In this document: positions 7,928 to 13,839 of the stretch, in pieces
How positions within the stretch are numbered: position 1 is the stretch's first letter
How the letters are laid out: the number at the start of each line of letters is the position of its first letter
Origin: Bacteroidota bacterium
GTDB taxonomy: Bacteria; Bacteroidota; Bacteroidia; Bacteroidales; UBA4417
Length of the DNA stretch: 13,839 bases
Assembly (NCBI GenBank): GCA_020048595.1
Contig: JAIFMH010000304.1
Span: 1 to 13,839, forward strand
Reading direction: 5' to 3'
Translations under genes and position numbers: made by a program
The notes under the pieces: generated by a model
Seen by the model: the letters and a program-made list of their open reading frames with translations, nothing else
Database searches by the model: none
Told to the model about the DNA's origin: nothing

Positions 7928-7958
7928 AGGGTGCCATCAACAATTAATTTTATCTTTG
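7926..7958 (+). promoter_or_regulatory. purA promoter, Bacteroidota -33/-7 type
   Basis: TATCTTTGC at 7951-7959 fully matches TAnnTTTG plus the favoured following pyrimidine. A TTAG at 7926-7929 sits 21 bp upstream as a partial -33 element. The predicted start near 7963 gives a leader of about 138 nt before the purA ATG, long compared with the other leaders here. Confidence 0.6.
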
Positions 7959-7971
7959 CATCAATATCAAC

Positions 7972-7992
7972 AGCAACCTCTAAAGGGTTGCT
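7972..7992 (+). other. Hairpin at the 5' end of the purA leader
   Basis: AGCAACC and GGTTGCT form a perfect 7-bp stem with a 7-nt loop, extendable by one T-G wobble. It would start about nine bases into the predicted purA transcript. It is not followed by a T tract, so it is not a terminator. It could protect the 5' end of the mRNA or be part of a regulatory leader. The rest of the leader is AT-rich, with only a TGT AAT stop after one ATG and no clear riboswitch core. Confidence 0.45.
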
Positions 7993-8101
7993 AAATTTAT
8001 GTGTAATTGAAATAGACAAAATAGTTTGACAACTTTCTACTGGTTGAATCCATTTTATCATTTCATCTTACATGTGATCCGTAAAAAAATAATAATAACA
8101 G

Positions 8102-9391
8102 ATGAAAGTAGATGTATTGTTAGGCCTGCAATGGGGCGACGAAGGAAAAGGTAAAATTGTGGATGTTCTTACTCCGCAATATGATATTATAGCAAGGTTT
8201 CAGGGTGGGCCTAATGCCGGTCACACACTGCAGATAGAAGGTGACAAGCATGTGTTGCATACTATTCCATCAGGAATTTTCCATCCTGAAAAAATAAATA
8301 TCATCGGTAATGGTGTAATAGCTGATCCATATATTTTATCGCAGGAACTGGCTAAACTTGTTGCAAAAGGTGTAAATCCCCGCGTTAACCTTCGGATTTC
8401 AAAACGGGCACACCTTATTCTGCCAACTCACCGTATGTTAGATGCAGCTTATGAACAAGCTATGGGTGCAGGTAAAATCGGTTCAACACTGAAAGGAATT
8501 GGCCCTTGTTATACAGATAAAACTGCGCGTTACGGACTTCGTTTCGGTGATATACTTGCCTCCGATTTTAATGAAAAATATACCATTCTTAAGCAACGCC
8601 ACCTGAATATTCTGGCATCCTATAATTTTGATTACAAGGTTCAGCTTATTGATAAGCTATCTTTTGATGCGTATGAAAAGAACTGGTTTGCTGCTGTTGA
8701 GGAGCTTCGTTCTTTTCCATTGATTGATAGTGAACTGTATATTAATAAAGCGTTAGCAGAAGGTAAAAGTATTCTGGCTGAAGGTGCCCAGGGAAGTTTG
8801 CTCGATGTTGATTTTGGGTCTTATCCTTATGTAACATCTTCCAATACTATTACTGCCGGAGTATGCTCGGGTCTTGGTATTCCACCTTCGGCAGTTGGCA
8901 AAGTTTACGGTGTTTTTAAAGCCTATTGCACCAGGGTTGGAAGCGGACCTTTTCCTACTGAATTAGAAGATGCTACTGGCGAAAGCCTGCGCGATCATGG
9001 TAAAGAATTTGGTTCAACAACCGGCCGTCCGCGTCGCTGCGGCTGGCTTGATCTGCCTGCTTTGCGCTATGCCATAATGCTCAACGGTGTTACTGACCTG
9101 GTGATGATGAAAGCTGATGTGATGAACGAATTCGAAACCATCAACATTTGTACAGGGTATGAAGTTAACGGTGAAATTACTCAAGACCTTACATATGAAA
9201 CTCTGAGTAATCCGGTTAAGCCTATTTACAAGACTTTACCTGGTTGGAATCATTCCCTTCAAAGTATCAGCGATTACAACATGTTACCGGTAAAGTTGAA
9301 AGAATATACCGATTTTATTGAAAAAGACGCTGGTTTACCTGTTAAAATACTTTCAACAGGTCCGGGACGTGAAGAAACTATTCTCAAGTAA
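8102..9391 (+). CDS. purA: Adenylosuccinate synthetase
   Basis: 429-aa cytosolic enzyme of purine biosynthesis. It joins IMP and aspartate using GTP to give adenylosuccinate, the first committed step to AMP. The signature WGDEGKGK at 11-18 carries the catalytic Asp13, and His41 lies in NAGHT. Further conserved stretches are GSTLKGIGP (127-135, IMP contacts), EGAQG (227-231), STTGRPRRCGWLD (305-317) and the C-terminal STGPGREETI (418-427, guanine site). Length is as expected for bacterial PurA, with no break. The ATG is preceded by an A-rich stretch instead of a Shine-Dalgarno site, common in this phylum. In other bacteria PurA is inhibited by ppGpp (established for E. coli), which gives meaning to the nearby rel gene. 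Function is essentially certain. Confidence 0.98.
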   Translation: MKVDVLLGLQWGDEGKGKIVDVLTPQYDIIARFQGGPNAGHTLQIEGDKHVLHTIPSGIFHPEKINIIGNGVIADPYILSQELAKLVAKGVNPRVNLRISKRAHLILPTHRMLDAAYEQAMGAGKIGSTLKGIGPCYTDKTARYGLRFGDILASDFNEKYTILKQRHLNILASYNFDYKVQLIDKLSFDAYEKNWFAAVEELRSFPLIDSELYINKALAEGKSILAEGAQGSLLDVDFGSYPYVTSSNTITAGVCSGLGIPPSAVGKVYGVFKAYCTRVGSGPFPTELEDATGESLRDHGKEFGSTTGRPRRCGWLDLPALRYAIMLNGVTDLVMMKADVMNEFETINICTGYEVNGEITQDLTYETLSNPVKPIYKTLPGWNHSLQSISDYNMLPVKLKEYTDFIEKDAGLPVKILSTGPGREETILK

Positions 9392-9448
9392 ATAATTAAT
9401 TCCTGCACAGGTACTATTTAATAGCCTGTTTAAAATAATTTCCGAAGG

Positions 9449-9492
9449 AAAAACAGACAGACAACGGCTTAAACAGCGTTGTCTGTTTTTTT
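9449..9492. terminator. Bidirectional intrinsic terminator between purA and the convergent beta-barrel gene
   Basis: A perfect 10-bp stem (ACAGACAACG at 9457-9466 with CGTTGTCTGT at 9477-9486) and a 10-nt loop are followed on the plus strand by seven T (9486-9492) and preceded by five A (9449-9453). It can therefore stop transcripts from both sides. The stop codon of the leftward gene overlaps the T tract. A smaller imperfect hairpin (ACAGG at 9407-9411 with CCTGT at 9425-9429) lies just after purA. Confidence 0.85.
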
Positions 9493-10132
9493 ATGGAATT
9501 GTCACAACAACTCCAATATTTATCCCTATACCTGCATACTTATCTGTTTCATCTTCGTCTTCAGAGGCTGCTGCTCTGGATGCACTGGTATGAGATTTAA
9601 GTTTATACCTAGATGAGTTGTAGCCAATCAGGAAATCGAAAGCAACATGATCAGTAATAAAGTAACTGGCACCCGCCCCAATACCGAGCTGGAAGATTCC
9701 ATATTTGGATTCATTAGTGTAACCTGAATATTCAGATTTATCTTTTGAACCACCGAAGCCAACAGATACTTCTGCCATTGGTTTCAATTCATCCTGTGGC
9801 AAGAAATAATAACGGGCGAATGGGCCGATTAAAAGTGTATTACTTGAACTTTGATCATCACTATCGATTGCCTTGTTTTTGTATGTATTAACATCTATTA
9901 AAAGGCCTATCGGTAAATTGTCAATAATGAAATATCCTCCTTTCGGGCTAAATCCAAAGCTTGTGGATTTTGATGATTCAGTTGAGGTTCCTCCTGAGAT
10001 GTATGTGTACTTCTCTGAACTAAAACCGATAGAGCTTGATCCCTGAATAAATATTTTACCCTTTTCCAATTGCCCTAACACTATTGTTGAGGACAAAAAT
10101 AATAATAGAACTAAAATGAATCCTGGTTTCAT
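9491..10132 (-). CDS. Small outer-membrane beta-barrel protein
   Basis: 213-aa precursor. Residues 1-20 form a signal peptide ending STIVLG before QLEKG, a typical Bacteroidota cleavage region. The mature chain alternates hydrophobic and polar residues in strands separated by Ser/Gly/Asn-rich turns, for example GYFIIDNLPIGLLIDV, LLIGPFARYYF, GIFQLGIGAGASYFI, VAFDFLIGY and GIGINIGVVV. This fits an 8-stranded OMP_b-brl-type barrel of the usual size. An acidic stretch EDEDETD (191-197) precedes the last strand and is probably a loop. The protein ends VVVTIP, without the terminal aromatic residue common in outer-membrane proteins. No enzymatic motif is visible; its ligand or partner is unknown. 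It is convergent with purA and monocistronic. Confidence 0.82.
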   Translation of the reverse strand: MKPGFILVLLLFLSSTIVLGQLEKGKIFIQGSSSIGFSSEKYTYISGGTSTESSKSTSFGFSPKGGYFIIDNLPIGLLIDVNTYKNKAIDSDDQSSSNTLLIGPFARYYFLPQDELKPMAEVSVGFGGSKDKSEYSGYTNESKYGIFQLGIGAGASYFITDHVAFDFLIGYNSSRYKLKSHTSASRAAASEDEDETDKYAGIGINIGVVVTIP

Positions 10133-10159
10133 ATGAATAGGTTTTTATGGTTTGTTATG

Positions 10160-10167
10160 TAAATGTA
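10160..10167 (-). promoter_or_regulatory. Possible -7 element for the beta-barrel gene
   Basis: The minus strand reads TACATTTA, one mismatch from TAnnTTTG, 28 bases before the ATG. No clear -33 element is seen. It is the best promoter-like site in this gap. Confidence 0.3.
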
Positions 10168-10294
10168 CGAACATATCATGAAAAATGGAATATGTATGTT
10201 GATTTATATTTTTAACTGTATCTCCAGATATTTAATCTTCGGATTAATATATAAATGATTATCAGATGTATAAAATCTTTTGGTTGCTTTATTT

Positions 10295-10327
10295 AAAAAA
10301 AAACGGCCACCTATAGGCGGCCGTTTT
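10295..10327 (-). terminator. Intrinsic terminator of infB
   Basis: On the minus strand AAAACGGCC pairs with GGCCGTTTT, then a G-T wobble and CC/GG close a TATA loop. The T run after the stem continues, nine T in all including the stem's last four. On the plus strand the wobble becomes an A-C mismatch and the T run is interrupted, so the hairpin suits leftward transcripts from infB. It lies about 45 bases past the infB stop codon. Confidence 0.85.
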
Positions 10328-10336
10328 AGTTTTTTT

Positions 10337-10369
10337 ATTCACGGATTGACTTAAAGTCACCCCGTGAAT
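10337..10369 (-). other. Second hairpin directly after the infB stop codon
   Basis: Arms ATTCACGG and CCGTGAAT enclose an inner GACT/AGTC stem with a 3-nt loop. In minus-strand RNA the interior residues add a G-U and a U-A pair with one G-A mismatch, making about 14 pairs. In plus-strand RNA the same positions give two mismatches. It is followed on the minus strand by A residues, so it is not itself a terminator. It begins five bases after the infB stop and may be a 3' stability element. Confidence 0.55.
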
Positions 10370-10373
10370 ATAA

Positions 10374-13300
10374 TTATAGTTTCCGTTTAACTTCAACTTC
10401 TTCGTACCCTTCAACAATATCACCGATTTTGATATCATTAAAATTGTCGATATTTAACCCGCATTCGTAACCGGTAAGTACTTCTTTCACATCGTCCTTG
10501 AAACGTTTGAGTGAACCAAGTGATCCTGCATGTACTACAATACCATCACGGATAACGCGAATACGTGTGTTACGTGTAACTTTTCCATCCAGAACCATAC
10601 ATCCGGCAATCGCGCCAACTTTCGAATTTTTGAATACTTCACGTATTTCAACGTTGCAAACAATCTTCTCTTCTATTTCAGGAGCAAGCATACCTTCAAT
10701 AGCCAGCTTGATTTCGTTGATAGCAGTGTAGATGATTGAATAGAAGCGGATATCGATTTCTTCGCGCTCGGCTAATTTGCGTGCACTCATACTTGGGCGT
10801 ACCTGGAAACCGGCGATAATTGCATTGGAGGCTGATGCGAGAAGTACATCGCTTTCAGTAATCGCACCAACGCTCTTGTGAATTACATTCACCTGAACCT
10901 GTGGGGTTGAAAGTTTGAGCAGTGAATCTGAAAGAGCTTCAACTGAACCGTCAACGTCAGCTTTTACAATAATATTTAGTTCCTTGAAGTCACCGATTGC
11001 AATACGGCGTCCGATTTCGTCGAGTGTGATATGTTTTTGAGTACGAATACCTTGTTCACGTTGTAATTGCTGACGTTTGGTAGCAATCTGTTTGGCTTCA
11101 CGTTCATCAGACATAACTTTGAACTTATCACCGGCTTGTGGTGCTCCGGTGAGTCCGAGCAGCAGAACTGGTGCCGAAGGCCCTGCTTCTTTAACAGGCA
11201 GGTTGCGTTCGTTGTACATGGCTTTAACTTTGCCATATACTGAACCGGCAAGAATAAAGTCACCTGCTTTAAGTGTTCCATTCTGAACGAGCAGTTTGGC
11301 AACATATCCACGGCCTTTATCTAAGGAAGATTCAATAACAGTTCCCGATGCTCTTGCATCCGGATTGGCATGAAGGTCAAGTAATTCTGCCTCCAGTAAT
11401 ACTTTATCCAGCAATTCGGTAACATTGATGCCTTTTTTTGCTGATATTTCCTGGCTCTGGTATTTTCCACCCCAATCTTCAACAAGTATATTGAGTTTTG
11501 AGAGCTCTTCTTTTATTTTCTCCGGATTTGCTCCGTTTTTATCAATTTTATTGATGGCAAATACCATTGGAACACCGGCAGCCTGTGCATGATTGATGGC
11601 TTCCTTGGTTTGAGGCATAACTGTATCGTCAGCCGCAACCACAATAATTACAATATCAGTAACCTGGGCACCACGGGCACGCATAGCAGTAAACGCTTCG
11701 TGACCTGGAGTATCAAGGAAAGTGATCTTTCGTCCGTCTTCCAATTGTACTTCGTACGCACCAATATGCTGGGTAATACCTCCGGCTTCTCCGGCAATTA
11801 CATTGGCACTGCGTATATGATCAAGGAGAGAAGTTTTCCCGTGATCCACGTGACCCATTACTGTAACAATTGGATTACGTGGTTTAAGAAGTGCAGGATC
11901 ATCTAATTCATCTGAATTGTCAATTGCTTCCTGAACTTCTACGCTAACAAATTCAACTTTATATCCAAATTCGTCGGCAAGTACCGAAATGGTTTCAGCA
12001 TCCAGACGTTGGTTTATCGAAACAAACATCCCTAAAGTCATACAGGTTGCAATAATTTTTGTAACCGGTACATCCATCATCACTGATAAGTCGTTAGCTG
12101 TAACAAATTCAGTAACTTTAAGTACTTTCTTGTCTTCTTCAGCCCTCGCTACTTCTTCCTGCATGTGCTGACTGGCAACATTCCGTTTTTCGCGGCGGTA
12201 TTTCGAAGCTTTCGATTTTCCGGTACCGCTTAAACGTTGCAGCGTTTCTTTAATCTGTTTCTGGATATCTTCTTCAGTAAGCTCAGCTTTAGGAAGAATC
12301 GTGCGTGTATGTGATTTAGCGCCCGGTTTTGCTTTTGTTCTGTCGTGAAGCTTGGCAGGTACAACAACTCTTGGGGTTGTGGTTCCGGGTGTTGCTCCGG
12401 CAGTTGTTTCGGCTGTACCGGTTTTGCCTTTATTTAAGCGTTTACGTTTACGTTTTTTGGACTTGCTGTCCTCATCACTTGATGAAGCAACAGGCTTGCG
12501 TGGCTCTGGTCTGGAAGGTTGCGGTAACTCTATTTTACTAAGTATTTTAGGCCCTTCAAGTTTGGTAAACTTGGTTTGAAGATAGTTAGAGTCGGATTTA
12601 TTGTAAGTGCCATCAATGGATGGTACATCACTGATACGAGCAGTTGCATCTTCTGTCACTACAGGTGCTACCGGTTCAGAAGCAACTACTGCTTCAGTTA
12701 CAACCGGGGCAGCAGGTGTAACAATAGGTTCAATTACTTTTTGAACAACCACTTCCGGAATTTCTGTTTCAGGCTGTAATGGTTTAACATCTTTCTTATG
12801 ATCTCTATCTGCAACCTTTTCGCCCTTTTCCTTTTTCTTGGGTTTCTTATCAAACTGTTTCAGATCGATTTTACCCAATACTTTTGGCCCGGTAGGCCCT
12901 GTTTCATCACTTTCGGCAGGGATTGATTTTTCAGTTTCTCTAAATTGAGTGGTCTCAACTGCTTTCGCTACAATACTTTCTGCAACAGGACTTTCCTGTT
13001 TGTGCTCCATTTGAGTTTGAATAACAGGAGGAACAACTGGTTTCTCAGTTTCGGTGATAGCAGCCACTTTTTCCTGTGGTGCTTTTTCAACAGGAGCATG
13101 TACTTCCTCTTTCACCACTTCAGCAACTGGTACTGATGGTTTAGGCGAAGCCGCAACTTCTGACACCGGCTGAGGTGATACCTTAATTTCATGTGTTTTC
13201 TCAGCCACCGGTGCTTCAACCACAACTGGTTTTGGCGCTACAGGTGTTACAACAGGAGCTTTTTCCTGAACAGGAGGCACAACTATTGTTTCCTTAACAG

Positions 13301-13583
13301 GTTTAACGTCCTCAGCTTCTTTAACTGGAGGTTTTTTCTCCTCAGCTTTGGCAGCTTTCTGAGCCTGATACTCCAGTTCGATATGCTTGGCAATGTCTTT
13401 TGCAGCCTTATCAGGCTGGTATTCTTTTACCAAAAGAGTATGCATTTCCGGACTCAACTTAGTGTTCGGATTACTATCAATTTTAAACCCCTTCTTATGA
13501 AGGAAGTCAACGATAGTGGTTACACCGACATTAAATTCGGTTGCGGCTTTTCCAAGCCTGATTGATATGGGTCCGTCTGACAT
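10374..13583 (-). CDS. infB: Translation initiation factor IF-2
   Basis: 1069-aa GTPase that brings fMet-tRNA to the 30S subunit and promotes subunit joining. Residues 6-55 are an IF2_N helical domain. Residues about 58-430 are a low-complexity Pro/Val/Ala/Glu/Lys linker, including the repeated motif GPKVLGKIDL (about 231) and GPKILSKIEL (about 343). A second IF2_N-like domain (about 490-555) precedes the G domain, with G1 GHVDHGKT at 577-584, G2 around GGITQHIGAY (601-610), G3 DTPGH at 624-628, G4 NKID at 678-681 and G5 SAKKG at 714-718. The beta-barrel and C-terminal tRNA-binding domains run intact to the end, with SLKRFKDDV and ECG motifs. The ATG at 13583 (MSDGPISIRL) is preferred over an in-frame TTG at 13646: the family starts here, and the TTG lies inside the promoter -7 element. 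Gene order nusA-infB is the usual one. Confidence 0.97.
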   Translation of the reverse strand: MSDGPISIRLGKAATEFNVGVTTIVDFLHKKGFKIDSNPNTKLSPEMHTLLVKEYQPDKAAKDIAKHIELEYQAQKAAKAEEKKPPVKEAEDVKPVKETIVVPPVQEKAPVVTPVAPKPVVVEAPVAEKTHEIKVSPQPVSEVAASPKPSVPVAEVVKEEVHAPVEKAPQEKVAAITETEKPVVPPVIQTQMEHKQESPVAESIVAKAVETTQFRETEKSIPAESDETGPTGPKVLGKIDLKQFDKKPKKKEKGEKVADRDHKKDVKPLQPETEIPEVVVQKVIEPIVTPAAPVVTEAVVASEPVAPVVTEDATARISDVPSIDGTYNKSDSNYLQTKFTKLEGPKILSKIELPQPSRPEPRKPVASSSDEDSKSKKRKRKRLNKGKTGTAETTAGATPGTTTPRVVVPAKLHDRTKAKPGAKSHTRTILPKAELTEEDIQKQIKETLQRLSGTGKSKASKYRREKRNVASQHMQEEVARAEEDKKVLKVTEFVTANDLSVMMDVPVTKIIATCMTLGMFVSINQRLDAETISVLADEFGYKVEFVSVEVQEAIDNSDELDDPALLKPRNPIVTVMGHVDHGKTSLLDHIRSANVIAGEAGGITQHIGAYEVQLEDGRKITFLDTPGHEAFTAMRARGAQVTDIVIIVVAADDTVMPQTKEAINHAQAAGVPMVFAINKIDKNGANPEKIKEELSKLNILVEDWGGKYQSQEISAKKGINVTELLDKVLLEAELLDLHANPDARASGTVIESSLDKGRGYVAKLLVQNGTLKAGDFILAGSVYGKVKAMYNERNLPVKEAGPSAPVLLLGLTGAPQAGDKFKVMSDEREAKQIATKRQQLQREQGIRTQKHITLDEIGRRIAIGDFKELNIIVKADVDGSVEALSDSLLKLSTPQVQVNVIHKSVGAITESDVLLASASNAIIAGFQVRPSMSARKLAEREEIDIRFYSIIYTAINEIKLAIEGMLAPEIEEKIVCNVEIREVFKNSKVGAIAGCMVLDGKVTRNTRIRVIRDGIVVHAGSLGSLKRFKDDVKEVLTGYECGLNIDNFNDIKIGDIVEGYEEVEVKRKL

Positions 13584-13643
13584 GCTTTTTTCGAAATTTC
13601 GCCTGAAGCTCGGAATAAGTGAGTAAAAGTACGATTTAATTTT

Positions 13644-13674
13644 CAAACTTATGTTTATTGGTTACAGATATCAA
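13644..13674 (-). promoter_or_regulatory. infB promoter, Bacteroidota -33/-7 type
   Basis: On the minus strand TTG (13672-13674) is followed after exactly 20 bp by TAAGTTTG (13644-13651), the best-spaced TAnnTTTG promoter in the window. The predicted start near 13640 gives a leader of about 57 nt to the ATG at 13583. A second TAnnTTTA-like site lies at 13624-13631. Confidence 0.65.
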
Positions 13675-13705
13675 CTTGCACACATAATAATGCAAAGCCT
13701 TGATG

Positions 13706-13731
13706 AAAAAGGGATACATGAATATCTTCCC
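13706..13731 (-). terminator. Weak candidate terminator after nusA
   Basis: On the minus strand GATA pairs with TATC, then after a two-A bulge GG pairs with CC, around the loop TTCATG, and five T follow. The stem is short and bulged. Its position about 20 bases after the nusA stop and before the infB promoter is what makes it credible. Confidence 0.3.
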
Positions 13732-13752
13732 TACACCATCTGTGATTATTTG

Positions 13753-13839
13753 TTATTCAAACTCTGCTTTCAGAATCCGGTGCACTTCGCGAATGGTTTC
13801 TTCTTCCAGCTGCGAACGGCGTACCAGTTCATCGGCACT
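13753..13839 (-). CDS. nusA: Transcription termination/antitermination factor NusA, C-terminal end (partial)
   Basis: Only the last 28 codons and the stop are inside the window; the gene continues past the right edge. The peptide contains ADELVRRSQLEEETI followed by REVHRILKAEFE, which matches the C-terminal end of Bacteroidota NusA (the LVRRTDLEEETI-type helical segment ending ILKxEFE, recalled from the family). Its position directly upstream of infB on the same strand is the conserved rimP-nusA-infB order. The family call rests on this short match plus context. Confidence 0.85.
   Translation of the reverse strand, partial: SADELVRRSQLEEETIREVHRILKAEFE

Noticed and set aside
7963..8101. Purine riboswitch in the purA leader
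   Set aside because: The conserved core sequences and three-stem junction of the known purine riboswitches are not visible; only one clear hairpin is present.
12329..13565. Several plus-strand open frames opposite the IF-2 linker
   Set aside because: They are long only because the linker's repetitive Pro/Val/Glu/Lys codons avoid stops on the other strand; products are Phe/Asn/Arg-rich junk.
13584..13646. TTG start adding 21 residues to IF-2
   Set aside because: The extra residues do not resemble the family N-terminus and the TTG lies within a strong -7 promoter element.

Overview
The window is a chromosomal, housekeeping-type stretch of a Bacteroidota (Bacteroidetes) genome, possibly Bacteroidales. 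Three things point to the phylum. A secreted protein ends in the gliding-motility/type IX secretion (T9SS type B) sorting domain. IF-2 has the phylum's long N-terminal extension with its GPKxLxKIxL motif. Upstream regions carry the Bacteroidota sigma-factor -7 element TAnnTTTG instead of TATAAT, mostly without strong Shine-Dalgarno sites. I see no mobile element, CRISPR array, RNA gene or sign of recent transfer.

Left part (1-5044): two minus-strand genes. The first is an AcoR/DhaR-type sigma-54-dependent activator (GAF-PAS-AAA+-Fis HTH) whose target operon is not in view. The second is a large exported multidomain protein with fibronectin-III-like repeats and a T9SS type B sorting domain. 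A 19-bp inverted repeat lies between the second gene and the divergent rel gene.

Middle part (5045-9391): three plus-strand genes, namely a RelA/SpoT-type (p)ppGpp synthetase/hydrolase, a Fur-family repressor whose usual zinc CxxC is replaced, and purA (adenylosuccinate synthetase). The Fur gene has a palindrome just upstream, and purA has its own good promoter and a leader with a hairpin. The set links the stringent response to the GTP-consuming step of AMP synthesis. purA ends in a bidirectional terminator shared with a convergent outer-membrane beta-barrel gene.

Right part (9491-13839): minus strand. It holds the small beta-barrel protein, then infB (IF-2) followed by two hairpins, and the last 28 codons of nusA. 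The nusA-infB order is the usual bacterial one, but here a weak terminator and a well-formed Bacteroidota promoter sit in the 169-bp gap, so infB can be transcribed independently.

I did not find a convincing undescribed system. The best leads are regulatory: the CxxC-less Fur protein with its palindrome, the purA leader hairpin, the strand-asymmetric double hairpin after infB, and the palindrome over the promoter of the T9SS protein gene.
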